This document shows positions 15,801-27,299 of a stretch of 64,000 bases of DNA, piece after piece. Source of the DNA: Batillaria attramentaria. Lineage: Eukaryota; Mollusca; Gastropoda; Batillariidae. The position numbers were made by a program, and so were the translations under genes. Below the pieces are notes generated by a model that had not been told where the DNA came from, searched no databases, and saw nothing but the letters and a program-made list of their open reading frames with translations. The stretch spans positions 402,501-466,500 of the forward strand of contig JACVVK020000339.1 in assembly GCA_018292915.2 (NCBI GenBank). Direction: 5' to 3'. Positions within the stretch are counted from its first letter, which is position 1. Each line of letters starts with the position of its first letter.

Positions 15801-18800
15801 GAGTAGCCTACCATTATCGTTTTGTGACAAAAGAGAATTACATGTAGCAAACTAGTAACACTAAAATTAAAATGAGTATATTGCCACCCTGTACTGACTG
15901 GCAGTGTGGCTGAGTTTGCTATTCTGCACCTGTTTTTATTTTTTGTTTCCTGTTTTGTGTGTGTGGTTTTATTGGTGATGTTGCTTTTTTGGATGGGTTA
16001 TTGGAGGGGGCGGGTGCATCTAATGTCAGAGGAAGCATTTTTCTACAATGCATGCTGTTCCTTATTTGATTGATTGATTTTTATTTCCAGACGCCTAGCA
16101 ACAGCGTACGTAAGTGCCACTTCTTGTGCTCTCATTGTGGCGCTTGGGTTGAAAAAGTTCCTGGCAACCGTGAGTGTTTGTGTTTGGCTGGATAATAATT
16201 ATTTCTTTCGGGTTTACATGGGGAAAGTGCATCTCAGTCTAATTCACATTTCTACTTTGATGAATTGAGATCTCATCATATTTAGCAGTAAAGTTATTTC
16301 TGACAAAGGCTTTTTAAAGTATATATATGCTGAAATATATGAAAGGGCAAAAAAAAAATTTATTTTTTTTTTTTTTTGGGGGGGGGGGGGGGGGGAGGGG
16401 GAGTGAAAATAATCCCATACCTTCTTTTTCTTTGAGCAATATTAGCTTTGCTATTAGTATTAGTATTATCATAATTAATTAATTAATTTGATCCAATTTG
16501 TGGATCCTAGTGCTTGTACTATACATGTACCACTGTTTTGCTTCAGTACGCGCCAGTCCGTGAGTCATTTATGCGTGTGTCCATCTTGAACAACCATTTC
16601 TGGTTTCTGTTACCAGAGAGCAAGTCCCTTGGTACAGAGGTTCGTTCCCTTTGCTGCTGTGGCCGCGGCTAATGCTGTCAACATCCCACTCATGAGACAG
16701 AGGTCAGTTGTGGGGTCACTCGAACCAAGAATCGATAACTAAGTTCCATGTACGTGCACTATCAGTGATCTTGCTTATAGTTTCTCAAAACTGCACTGTA
16801 ATTGCAGGGATGTCACTGGAGCTTGAAACCTATAGGACAATTGTCCTGGAAGGTGGCAGATGAATAGGACATTTGTCCTGAATTGGAGCGAAACAATAGG
16901 ACATTCTGGCGCACGACAATAAGGCATTGTAAAACAGGAACCACATAAACACAAGCTCCCCAAGTAGCGCAAGGCGGCAGCCCTCACTCGAAAAATTGTC
17001 ACTAGTTAGTCCGCGATCAACAGAAACGCAATCGGACATATGACCTCCTCTTGAAATACACAATCGGACATCTGTCCTGCTGGAAAGTTTTTTCATCGGA
17101 CATTTGGCCAAGTCTATCGGTCATAGTCCTGTGTCCGGGCACCAGTGACATCCCTGTAATTGTGCAGGAAGTGAAGAAGCAAAACAGTATTGGCAGGCCA
17201 ACATCGGAACCAGTGTTAATGAAACCGTGTGGAAACTACATCAGAAAGCGATCATCCACACTGGTGATACATGACTTCATGCTACTGTAATGCCTGGAAT
17301 GCGATGTTACCAGCCTCCTTTTTGAATAGCTAAAAATTAGTCAGAAGGTTAATTGTATCAGTACCAATAAAATAATCTAGTATTTCTAAATTTCTTCTTT
17401 CTTTTTTTTAAATTTTCTTTTTGGCATATTACAAGTATACATACAGACATTACACAAACACATATAGACAAACACATACATACATGATTTACCTATACTG
17501 AATACTTAGACACAAACATACATGGCTTACAAAATAGATTCTACACAAGTTGAAGTATCGCCGGCAGTACGTGAACAATGTAGTGGCACAGCGTAAGTAG
17601 AGTGTTAGGGTCGGCAAACTTGACCAAGGGGAGACAACACCGGATATTAAAAAAAAAAGAAAAACTATTGTTAAGCCCCTTACTCTTACACAGTACTACT
17701 AGCCCCTTCCTCTTAGCCTGTTAAAACCTGTACTTAGTCTCACTCCAAAAGGGGTTTGTAAGGCAGCCAGAGCTCTTCAAACGTTGCTCTTTTGCTCTGT
17801 CTGCGAGAAAGGGCTTCCTCAGTCACAAATCTGTACTTCAGCTGACATATGAAGCTCTGACTAATGGTATTAACACCCTGGAGTTTTCACTTGTATAAAA
17901 AGAACTTGGCGAAAAGAATAATAAACTCCAGCACTTTGTCAGTTCTGACATACTGCGCCACTCCAAAGAGTACCAATTCCTCACTAAAAGAAATCCTTTC
18001 ACAGTGTACACATTTGGTATGCAGCCGTACCAGAAGGTCATTCAGGAAACGTTGCACTACCTGGCAATGCCAAAAATGGTGACCAATTGTTTCTATCTCA
18101 TTTCTACAAAATGTACATGTCGGGGTGTCAATCAGGTTGCATATGGACAGATACTTTCCAGTTGGGAGTATGCGGTGCAAAAGTCGCACTTGAAGCCATC
18201 TGAGTTGTACATCACAAGTTGTTTTAAAACATTTTGAATATAAATACACTTCCAGTCTAAGCCTTTAAAAACATTATTCCATTTGGTTGCAGCAGTTGGT
18301 AAAACTGCATCATCAGTAAGTACATGTACTTGCTTTAAACGTTGAGCAATACTTGATGACACTATTTTGTAAGATACATTCAACATACAATTGGCCTCCA
18401 GTTTTTAATAAATTGCTTCGGTTTGCCATCCTTTGGAATACATGTCATAAGTATTTCTAAATTTCAACCAGTAAAACAAACAAACAAAAAAAGTGGGGGA
18501 CTTACCGGTAGATGCAGTCACTGTACTGTGGGGTCAGGTTACTGAGAGAAGTTAGAACTCTCTTGCAAACAACGAAGTAAACTTTAAAATAAACAACAAA
18601 CAAACAATTATGAACGTCCACTTGATTTTGTTTCAGTGAACTTCTTGAAGGTGTACTGCTGTATGATGCCAACAACCAGCAAGTGACACAGTCCAGGGTA
18701 AAACAAACATGATGTTATGTGTGGCTGCTGTTTATATGTCTGTTGTTACTGGTTAGGATACGTCTTGCCAATGAATGGATATGCAGCTCATTCCTGTTTT

Positions 18801-21791
18801 GTCATCTGGTAAAACGTTTGAAGTGGTTCTTGTCAAAACAAACACTAAGTAGTAACTCCACTCTTGTCAGTGAAAAGTGTTGAGACTCCAGAATTCAGCC
18901 AATCGCGTCCCGCGGCATAATGAGCACAACACATGGCAAACATCATGCCAGACGATACAAGGGAGGCACACGTAGTTTGATACGACTGAAACATGGAAAG
19001 AAAGCAGTAAGTGTATTGATGTCATTTGAGGGAAAAGACCATTACGTCGGTCTCTTTCATCTTGAAATCTCCTCTTTTCCCATAATATGACGTCATGGAT
19101 GTACTGTTTTGCCAGTACACAGCAGAGTAAAGGGGCAAGGCGGGGCGGGGCTTTTGCCTTAGAGCTGGGAGAGTGGAGTCATCATTGTGATTGAAATTGA
19201 AATCATTCACTGCAGCACCGTTCAGTAAGTCACAGTCCTCTATCACACAGAGAAGATTATTTTTTTGTCGTATTTTTGTCTCCCTTTGTAATTGTTTTCT
19301 CCCTTTGATGTGTCTTGCAGTATGCCGCTCTGAAAGGAATCTCACAAGTTGTGTTTGCAAGAATCATCATGGCTGCTCCTAGCATGAGTAAGTTGGGGGG
19401 GGGGGGGGGTAGTGTCTGTCTGTCCGTCTGTCTGTCTGTCCGTCCGTCCGTCCGTCCGTCCGTCCGTCTGTCTGTGGGCACCAAAGGTGTTGGTGTGCAT
19501 GCAGTCAGGCTTGTTCTAACTTTTGCCAAATTTGCCGCTCCATCAGGAGAGTCATACACGTACTGTGTGACTCGTCACATGGGAATGATTGAACACTGCA
19601 TGAGACTGGATGAGAATGAGACAGTGTTGTGTCGTGTATTTGTATCTTACGCTGTCAGTTTGTTTGTTCCAGCATTGTTACCTGCACTGATGGAGAGGCT
19701 AGAGGTCACTCGCATGTTTACGAAGGTCAAGGGCCTGGGGGGAGCCACACAAGTCCTACTTTCAGGACTCTTGTGAGTTGTGCGTGTGCGCGCGTGCATG
19801 TGTGTGCGCGTGCGTGTATGTGTGCATGTTCAAGTACAAGTATGTGGTAATCATTAATCAGAGTATGATTTTCTCTATGCTGCGTTGATAGCTTGCTTCA
19901 TTTTCTCATTTTTCTTTTGTTGACAGTAGTAGTAGTCCACGTAGTATAGAAAAGGCAAGTTTTAAAATTGGTATGGACATGCCTGTAACTTCTACCACTG
20001 TTTTTATTATTCTGTTATTCAGATTCTTTACTAGAAGATCGATTAGAGTTTGTACGGTTGTTGTTTTTTGTTTTTTTTTGTTTTTTTTTTGCAGACTGCT
20101 TTTCATGGTCCCAGCTGGGTGTGCTATTTTTCCTCAAAGATGGTACGTAAAGCACCCAGATATCTACATATATATGTATATACATGTATATATATATCAT
20201 ATTAATATGTATATATATATATGTATTATATGGTTTTTGATTATAATGTTGGTCTCCTCGCTAGCGTTGTTATGTGTCGATGCTGCTCATAATTTTTTTT
20301 CTCTCAGATTTTTCATGCCACTGTTAAAAATCAAATTGCCCAACTGGGATAACACAGAAATTGAACTGGACTGAATCAAATATATAATGTAGTGTTGAAT
20401 AGTTGACGGAGAGGTTTATTTTTTTTTCATAAAAGTCCATAATCATATATTCTGTCTGTATTTTCAAAAGATTTGATAGGCCTTGCATGAAAGTGCCTTT
20501 CTTTCATTGTACATGTAATTTAAGAAATTTAGGGCCAATGCTAAGGCCCTGAGACGGCTTCAGAAGAAAAGTGCGTTTTTCCAGTGCTTTAGAGATAATT
20601 TGCCTTCACGATTACTTTCAATACAGTTGTGTATTGATCAACTGACGCGGTGTAGTGTCTGCTGTAAACCTAATGAACAATGGTAGCGTAACTCTAAGTG
20701 AAGTTATGACCAAAAAGGAGGCCTCAGTTTTTATGGGTGATTTAATGAACACAGTTTGTGTAGTCAGCGTGTCCTCATTCTGCCACCTGTATCCGTGCCG
20801 TACTCTGTAAGTGACTTGAAGTTGACAGCTTCAGGGGCCAGATGCATGGACGTAAGGTTGAGACTAGCTTGACTAAGCTTCATCTACAAGAGTAGCACCA
20901 GAAGCATAGTCAGTAATTAAGGCTCAGTTAGTGTATAGTTCGCACACTTGCACCGTAATGGGGGAACTTTACCAACGCAGCAACGCTCATTTGGTACAGT
21001 TTGCCTGCTTAATTCGGTTTATGGTTAGATTTAGGGTTAGGTTTAGGTTTGGGGTTACCTTGTGGTAATGGTGCAATCACTATGTTGTTTAGACGGTCGT
21101 CATGCATTCACAGCAGCTGTAAATGTCACAAGGGTGTAAACTACAGCTGTACCAATGCAGCGTGACTAGGGCGAGTCTGCGACTATTTCAGGGAGTAAAT
21201 GGTAATGCAGTATATGCTGATGATAGTCCCGGCATGATAAGTCTGAGACTAGAGTGAAGTCTCAGACTGCTAGTCTCTTTTCATGCATTACTCCCAAGTT
21301 GACCAGAAGTGCAGCTTCTACGGCTAGCATACAACAGGTATCAGTGTACTTGCCTCATCACATAATTATATCATATTAATCTGATGACTAGTATCGCAGC
21401 TTCTACTGCTAGCATACAACAGGTGGGTGGGGGTTTGGGGGTTTAACGTCCTTTTCCACCACATAGGGTGATATCAAAGACGGGGCAACGATGAAAAAGC
21501 CAGTACAAATATTTGGCCCCAGCCGGGATACGAACTCACGACCCGAGCATTAGAAGTCCAACGCTCTACCATTCGACAACCCCGTCTCCCCCATACAACA
21601 GGTACCAGTGTACTTGCTTCATCACATAATTATATCATCTGATGTCAAAAGGCCCATTTTGTTTTTCTGTTGTCCGCAGTTCCATCACCACAGATAAACT
21701 GAAATATCTGGACTCCAAACAGCTAGAGGAGCTGCGTAAATCTCGACCAAACACCATGCCGGACAGACTGTACTTTAACAAAGGACTGTGA
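12874..21791 (+). CDS. SFXN2: Sideroflexin, SFXN2-type mitochondrial carrier
   Basis: Multi-pass inner-mitochondrial-membrane protein; the family imports serine for one-carbon metabolism. Ten coding exons: 12874-13028, 15044-15214, 15700-15798, 16091-16169, 16617-16702, 18637-18697, 19321-19387, 19673-19772, 20095-20142, 21680-21791. They sum to 978 nt (325 aa plus TGA); human SFXN2 is about 322. All phases join. Family landmarks: [15 protein letters not shown] near the N-terminus, [68 protein letters not shown] and the terminal YFNKGL. IGRMSFQ-PGGM and the ARL3 neighbour favour SFXN2 over SFXN1/3. The 3' edge of exon 2, with its donor, is tandemly repeated four times. Confidence 0.92.
13361..14759. 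mobile_element. TIR-bounded element with about 300-bp internal tandem repeats
   Basis: In SFXN2 intron 1. The left end TGGCTCCCTTGTGACATGGG and the right end (reverse complement TGGCTCCCTTGTGTAACAATGGG) are inverted repeats with small indels. The interior has about 4.5 units of roughly 293-305 bp: CAGCTTTA(G/A)TG(A/G)CCTTGAC recurs at about 13622, 13915, 14219 and 14524. Units carry TGACCTTGACCTTGAGTCAA followed by GGTCA. The right end has a (GACA)/(CA) microsatellite. No open reading frame of transposase type. Confidence 0.7.
15198..15305 (+). repeat. 27-bp tandem duplication of an exon end plus splice donor
   Basis: Four copies (15198, 15225, 15252, 15279) of ATGATCACCTTCTATAAGTATGACACA, the unit that holds the last codons of SFXN2 exon 2 and its donor AA|GTATGA. 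The unit is nine codons with no stop, so each of the four donors would join exon 3 in frame and add 0, 9, 18 or 27 residues. Confidence 0.93.
15401..15480 (+). repeat. 41-bp direct duplication
   Basis: TTAACTTGTCTCGGACTTGG... occurs at 15401 and 15442, adjacent, in SFXN2 intron 2. Confidence 0.9.
16805..17156. mobile_element. 352-bp MITE with terminal inverted repeats and TSD
   Basis: In SFXN2 intron 5. The ends CAGGGATGTCACTGGAGC and GCACCAGTGACATCCCTG are inverted repeats with one mismatch over 18 bp. The flanks are the same hexamer, TAATTG, at 16799-16804 and 17157-17162. The interior has several GGACA...TGTCC half-palindromes. Non-coding. The CAGGG ends resemble hAT elements, but hAT makes 8-bp duplications, so the superfamily is left open. 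Confidence 0.82.
17395..18449 (-). mobile_element. 5'-truncated LINE copy with target-site duplication
   Basis: In SFXN2 intron 5, antisense to the gene. The minus strand encodes the C-terminal tail of a non-LTR retrotransposon ORF2: [19 protein letters not shown] followed by a zinc-knuckle pattern C-x2-C-x9-H-H-x3-C (residues CTFC...GHHFWHC), as in the zf-RVT domain of L1/Tx1-like elements. A frameshift near 18235 separates the upstream part ([14 protein letters not shown]) from the rest. The 3' end is A-rich (17395-17425). Both sides carry the same 16-bp AGTATTTCTAAATTTC (17379-17394 and 18450-18465), so the insertion is recent. Confidence 0.85.
19399..19476 (+). repeat. Poly-G then (GTCT/GTCC)n microsatellite
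   Basis: Tetranucleotide tract just 3' of SFXN2 exon 7 (donor at 19388), preceded by a G-run. Confidence 0.9.
21425..21591 (-). mobile_element. tRNA-derived SINE, family 2, with TSD
   Basis: In SFXN2 intron 9. On the minus strand the head reads GGTTGTCGAATGGTAGAGCG (A-box region) and GTGAGTTCGTATCCCGGC (B-box), followed by a GGGGCCAAATATTTGTACTGGC-type body and a TTTAACG/CCCCCACC tail. The 12-bp CATACAACAGGT stands on both sides (21413-21424 and 21592-21603). It interrupts a local duplication (GCTAGCATACAACAGGTA... also at about 21323). The second family member is at 56366-56530. Confidence 0.87.
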
Positions 21792-22184
21792 GATGGATGT
21801 GTGTGTGTGACTTTACTCATCATGTTGCTACCATCAGCAGTAGACTCTTGGATCAACCCAAGGACACTTTGAGCACGTTATCTCATCCCCACTGTTTCCA
21901 TCAGACAGATCTATCTCATGTTTTATTTGTGCTGAGGGTTAATAATACCAGAAAGGGAAATACTTGTAACCCGACTAGTCCAGTCCAATGCATGTAAGTA
22001 TGAGATGTTTTTGTCCATGGCAGCAACTGCTGTTAACGTTGACTGGTCAACTCTGTGAGGCAACAGTTGTGTATGCTACTAATACCGCGGTTGCTGATTC
22101 TCGTTATAGCGTGTGAACATGTGCAATTTTGGACTGAGACTAGGCTTGATAGACTCGGCATGTGGGCTACTCGAGTCACACACG

Positions 22185-22529
22185 ATGCCGCACTACCACT
22201 GCGTTGCGATCGGCTGCCAAAATGGCTCGAGAAAATCGGATAAGCTAGAGAAATTCGTAGAGATGGTCTTACCTAATGGTGAGATCGTTCAGTTTGAGCC
22301 CTTTCCTTCAAAAGTTTCAGAGCTGAGACTCAGAAATTTGTGGATAAAAGCAATTCAAAGGCAGAACTTCGACCCGTTTCGGTGGGCTAGCGTGTGCAGC
22401 CGCCGTTTCGTCGGGTACAAGCGGACAAATTCGGTCCCGGTACCTACATTGTTTGAACACAATGGTTATGGAACCAAAAACCAAGAAAGAAGGACTTTCA
22501 ATTCCAAGCAAAAGTTCAGTTCGCACTGA
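22185..22529 (+). CDS. THAP-domain ORF, zinc ligand altered
   Basis: Intronless 114-codon frame starting MPHYHCVAIGCQNGSRK and ending at TGA 22527-22529. It carries a THAP zinc-finger layout: C-x4-C at the start, a central PFPSK, LWIKAIQRQNF, VCSRRF, and then VPTLF. THAP domains bind DNA as C2CH fingers and are shared with P-element-like transposases. Here the conserved His of the C-x2-H pair is Arg (CGT, one transition from CAT), so the finger may not fold. It lies about 0.4 kb after the sideroflexin stop, same strand, and could even be inside its 3'UTR. It may be a degenerate transposase 5' piece, a pseudogene or a first exon of an unseen gene. Confidence 0.5.
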   Translation: MPHYHCVAIGCQNGSRKSDKLEKFVEMVLPNGEIVQFEPFPSKVSELRLRNLWIKAIQRQNFDPFRWASVCSRRFVGYKRTNSVPVPTLFEHNGYGTKNQERRTFNSKQKFSSH

Positions 22530-24900
22530 TAAACAGCCAAAGTGCTTGAATAAAACTGGCAAGTCACAGGTCGACTTGACCTTTACACCGCTACCTCTCG
22601 GTTGAAGCGACTGCCGATCTGCTTCAAGGGCTAGAGTAATAAGCTGCGCTTTTGTGTATACGTATAGCCACTAAAACGCACGCCCCTGTCTTTCAGATAT
22701 TTTTTTCAGTTCAGGAACTTTCAATGATTTAATTTATCGCCAACATCTTTGCCGGTCGAAACGCTCACGTTGCTCGCCATCGCACGCATAGCCCACATCA
22801 TGGGGGACCGTTCGCGTCTTCGGCGCTGGAGAGCACTCGACTCTTCGTAACTGGCAACCGCCCTATTGTCATGTGATGATTACCTTTAGCTGTGGTCAGC
22901 TTCTAGTTCTGGCATTGCCAGTGTCACTCTCTCACAACAGAGATAAAATGACCATCAAGTACCCGGTATGGAGTGTGGCTGCTGGAAAGGTGAGGTACAG
23001 GGTACGTGAAAATGACCACAGTTGTGTTTCTTTCATGTAAGGGGATGACTTGTGGAATGTTACGCCAAGGAATACCAACAGCAATACTTATATTATAAAC
23101 AGCTGTGTTTGCTCTTATATCATGAAATTGAGTGACCAGGCTGTGGTAGAAAAATAGAGGAACATTTTTTTCCCCTTTCTTTTTTTAATTTAAAAAAAAA
23201 TATATATATTAATATTATCGTAAGGTGGTACGTGTAACATACCAACAGCAGAAATACGAGACAGGAAGTTTGTGCTGGGGCGTTACGTGTTGTTGTTTCT
23301 CCCATTTGATCTTGGTTCCGTCAGTAAAGAGCAATTCATATATGCATATTATTGTTAAATGTATGCTTTACACAGGTATAATGATAAACTCTGCAACCAG
23401 ATGTTGCAAATATATGTGCATATTAATAAATCAGGTATGAAACCAGGGAAACTGATGAATCCAGCTGTTTCATTTATGAAATATATTTATGGAATGGGTT
23501 TTATCATATTATGAGTGTGTGTGTGTGAACTAGAACTGCCCATTTTTGTGGTTGAGCGTCATTACCACATACGTTTACAACATGTATGCACTAGATATGT
23601 TTTACTGTAGCAGTTTCAAGTTGCTGGGTCTGTGTTCTGTATCTGTTTTCAGTAGGTCAGTATGAGTCTTATTATTCCAGATCATTCCATTTGTATTAAC
23701 ATCTGGTAATTCAGCCATACATGTGTAAACTAGATATTTAGCTAAAATGGTGGCTGTTCACATTATTGTGTACTTCTTCACTTGGTGCACATAGTGAATT
23801 TTATAGAAATTGTTTTGCTTGTTTGGCTGTGCTGTTTGTGCTTGAATCCATGGCACATGGAATGCACTGGGTGATGTGTTGATTGTGTGTGTACATGTGT
23901 GTTACACAAGTTGTTGTGCCCACCGACCATATTGTATCAGGATCAACTTCACGCACAAATCTACCATTGTCATTGCTGACATATAGTACTGGTAAATGTG
24001 TATAGTTAGTTAGATGTAAGCTATATAAAATGCAAAATACGTGTACTTGACTCTTTCATCGCGCAAGATCTCAAAGGCCTATGATTTTTTTGTTGTAATA
24101 TTTTTCATTCCCTTACACAGGGTTTTTACCCTTGGCATCACACTTTTAAACTAACTATTATTGGTTCTCTTGTGAAAGAAGGAAGGCACCAACAGCCGAT
24201 AACAAGCACAAAACACAACAACAACAACAAGAAAAAGGAAACACAACTAAACTTCTCAATATTTGCATGAAATGCATTTATTTTCTTTCATTAATTGTTA
24301 TTTTCAACTAAGATCTGATGGCATTTATCCTTGCAGTTTGTTTGTTCATTCATTGGATAATTTGCAATATTTCTGTTTAGAACAAAAATGTGTAGACCAA
24401 TTGATTTACAATCACAAAAGCTTTTGTAATTTCATAAAGTGCTTACTCTCAAACATGAAGTTTTTGTTAAGAATTTTCTTACATGCATTATACTTTGTAC
24501 AGATTTGTGTATCAGAACACACATATGGTGTTAGATGTTCACAAGTGGTGTTAGATGCAAAGTTTTTAAATTGTACATGTAGTATCAAAGATATTGCATT
24601 GCTATCTTTAGCTAACAAAGTTTGTAAACCCACTCATTGTTGACTTTAAAATGCTCTCTGTTTTTATGATATAAAAACTTGAAGGCTAATTGTGTGTGTG
24701 TTTTTCTGTTTCTTCATCTGTTTTGTTTATAAAAAAAGAAAAAAAGTTATGCTTGCATGTATGTTGTGTTTTTGTTATTGTTGCTGTTGCGGAAATGGCC
24801 ATTTTGCAGATAGTGACTGTATGCTGTTCTGTATGCAGACAGCCTGTTGGATACATGCACCGGCCCATAATGCCTATAATCTTTTGAGCTGAATCTTCCT
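22530..24900. other. Intergenic DNA downstream of SFXN2 and the THAP ORF
   Basis: No gene recognised. AATAAA at 23425-23430 could end an SFXN2 transcript. AT-rich, with small T/A runs (23165-23215) and (CAA)n near 24215-24230. Confidence 0.4.
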
Positions 24901-26114
24901 CATGCAGTGAAAATCCGCTGAGCTATCAAGGCTACGACCCTAAATACTCGGTTACTTCCTCTTGAAATACTCTTCTCGGCGAAAAGAGTACAAATCTTTT
25001 GATGAAAGAAAAAACACGATCGGTTGTGTGTACGCGTGAGTGTTTTGTCGCATCTGACTGAACTGTGAAGTGTTCACTTGAGTGCTCATTTCTCACGTGC
25101 ATCCATGACATGATTCTTCATGATGGTGTCGGGTGAACAGCTGCAGTAAGCAGTCGTTCTGATTGAACTCAGATCGAGTAACGAACCAGACTGACACGAA
25201 ATTGCTCCCTGATTGTGACTGCTCGGCTGGTCGGGCTACTCAGAACGGTTGTGGTAAGTCATTTGTATGGATGTTTCTGTCTTATCTTCTTCGTCATTTT
25301 TTGACAAGTCAGATATTTCTCAAAGCATTGAAATGACATTTGTTCCTTGGGAGCCAATGATAACCCAGTCAAAGTCTGAGTCAAGTTCATCTGAACATAC
25401 TGCAGAAAGATAAATCGAGATAATGAGAACTATATACATATATGTATGCGTTGCAAAATATAATCAGAAGAAGAAGGATTTTGAAGGGCGGCGACTGTGC
25501 GTACAGGTGAGTTGAGCCTGTTATTTATTCAGACAAATTGTATCAGAGAAGGGGTGTGTGTGTGTGGGGGGGGGGGGGGGGGGACAGAGTACTGTAGCTG
25601 CATGTCATGTTTGTCAGGTTTTGAACTCACAGCTTCCACATTCTACAGGGCCATAACAGGTACAGTTTAGTGGTTAAGTACATGGTTCATCTTGGTCCAC
25701 ACTCAAGTAGTTGCTTAAACAGCCAGAACAGGTTTGGTTTGAATTACAAAGTCTGCCCGGCACATAACAAGGGAGCAAGTATACACCACAACATTCCCCC
25801 ATCCCCTCTCCCCCCCTCCCCCACCCCACCCCCCAATCTTCCGGTTTGGTGTGACTATAGGGGAGTAGTCAAGCACTGGAGAACAGATCACAGCTCTCCT
25901 CTTTTTGTGACAGAAGGGAGTGACTTAGAGTTAGTGCTCTGACTCTAACAGTACTATAAGGGTCCGTCAGGGACAGTGGCAAACTTAGTGAGCACACAGA
26001 ACACAAGCAGTGAGAGGACAAGTTTCACTGTCCACAACTTCCTCAGCCAGCTCACTGTGAATACTGATACGGACGCTGGTAGTAGGTACTGCCACACGGC
26101 AACAAGTTCCAACA
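24901..26114 (+). promoter_or_regulatory. Upstream region of first small heat-shock gene
   Basis: No coding sequence recognised. A GTGGTAAGTC donor-like site at about 25253 could end a non-coding first exon. A poly-G run (25567-25582) and C-rich stretch (about 25797-25842) are present. I looked for heat-shock elements (nGAAnnTTCn arrays) and found only loose TTC...GAA pairs near 24955-24985 with wrong spacing. Confidence 0.3.
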
Positions 26115-26798
26115 ATGGACCCCAGAATGGAGTTGATTTCTACAAGTGATCGCCAAGTTCCGCTGTACATTGAGACAGCGCTGCAGCCTCAGTCTCTTGT
26201 TGCCTGGCCTGACATGTTTCCGGGGTCACTGCGACCCAGCCACCACCTTCAATCATTGTTACCGTGGTCGTTCGAGCCTGACCGCCAGCTACAGTTGATG
26301 AAACAAGAGATGCAGCGTCTGACCAGTCAAATGAATCGCCTGTGGCAGGAGTCTGGCACTTCCACAGATCAGTCTCTCACAGGGTTTGATCCTAAACCCT
26401 TCAATAGTGAGTTCCTCAGGATGCCCGTGGTGCCACACGTGGGAGAAGGAGCGCATGCGGAGAGCTGGCGTAAGAAAGAGAATTTTCACCTTGACAACCC
26501 GGTGGTGAAGGATCGCGATGGACGACACCAGTTCAGACTGGAGTTTGACCTGCGTCAGTTCAAGCCAGAGGAGATTGCGGTCAGCACGGAGGGACATCAG
26601 CTGACTGTTCAGGCGCGCCATGAGGAGACAACTCATGGGAAGAAAGCACGGCGCGAGTATTTCCGCCAATGCACCATCCCAGAGAACGTTGACCCTTTGA
26701 CCCTGGTTTCACGACACACTCACTCGGGTATCCTGTCTGTCTACGCCCCGCTACCAGCAGCGAGTGAGTCGAGAATCATCCACATCAAGCAGAATTAA
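26115..26798 (+). CDS. Small heat-shock protein (alpha-crystallin family), copy 1
   Basis: ATP-independent chaperone that holds unfolding proteins. Single exon of 227 aa. The N-terminal region (about residues 1-110) is variable with a Gln-rich helix (QLMKQEMQRLTSQMNRLW). The alpha-crystallin domain spans about 118-215, with FRLEFDLRQFKPEEIAV, LTVQARHEE, REYFRQ, a VDPLTLVS strand and GILSVYAPLP. A C-terminal I-x-I motif (IHI) follows, as used for oligomer assembly. Start chosen at the in-frame ATG at 26115 (ACAATGG context). AATAAA at 27289-27294 is a plausible polyadenylation signal. Copy 2 lies 1.4 kb downstream, same strand. Confidence 0.93.
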   Translation: MDPRMELISTSDRQVPLYIETALQPQSLVAWPDMFPGSLRPSHHLQSLLPWSFEPDRQLQLMKQEMQRLTSQMNRLWQESGTSTDQSLTGFDPKPFNSEFLRMPVVPHVGEGAHAESWRKKENFHLDNPVVKDRDGRHQFRLEFDLRQFKPEEIAVSTEGHQLTVQARHEETTHGKKARREYFRQCTIPENVDPLTLVSRHTHSGILSVYAPLPAASESRIIHIKQN

Positions 26799-27288
26799 GT
26801 GAACAGTTCAGTGACTGAATACAGTCAGAGATTACTTTCCTTTTGGAACATTACTTCAGGTGAACTGTGCATTTACAAACTGTAAACTTCAAGAAATGTG
26901 TAAGGGGTGTGTAATATAAATTTGTGTAAAAATAATGGTACAAGGTACATGTACTGTTTCCTTTGTATATATAATCTAGGATAACGTGTGCAGTTGAGTT
27001 CTTCACATGATGGATGGAAATACATCTATATATACTTATACATACTAATTATTAATATTTTAATTATTTGTTGATACTTAATTTCTCACATAAAATGCGG
27101 GATCAGCTAAGTTCTTCTCTTCATAATGTAGCCTCTATGTCTTCCATGTTTAAGGCTAATAATTAAATAAGACCTATTGTTCTGAATATGATCCTTTCTT
27201 TCTACATGGAGTTTGGTGGTGTATTGGTTTACTTTCATAGAAGACTACATGTATGTGTGTTAGTAATTTAGTGCACGTGATTTTGTCA

Positions 27289-27294
27289 AATAAA
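27289..27294 (+). terminator. Possible polyadenylation signal AATAAA, sHSP copy 1
   Basis: About 490 bp after the stop at 26798. Nearby at 27365-27400 is a (TTGAA)n tract after GGATAAATAAAGTAG, which resembles the 3' tail of a retroelement. Confidence 0.4.
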
Positions 27295-27299
27295 TTTTT

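Noticed and set aside
20308..20374. Possible extra SFXN2 exon (TCTCTCAG acceptor, frame ending NTEIELD)
   Set aside because: Joining it to exon 9 gives an immediate TGA; the exon at 21680 completes the FPQRC codon and the conserved YFNKGL end.
21010..21062. TTAGGG-like interstitial telomere tract
   Set aside because: Only one clean TTAGGGTTAGG in a degenerate T/G-rich stretch; no array.
24955..24985. Heat-shock element upstream of the small heat-shock gene
   Set aside because: TTC and GAA pairs are spaced by five bases, not the two needed for nTTCnnGAAn; also over 1 kb from the start codon.
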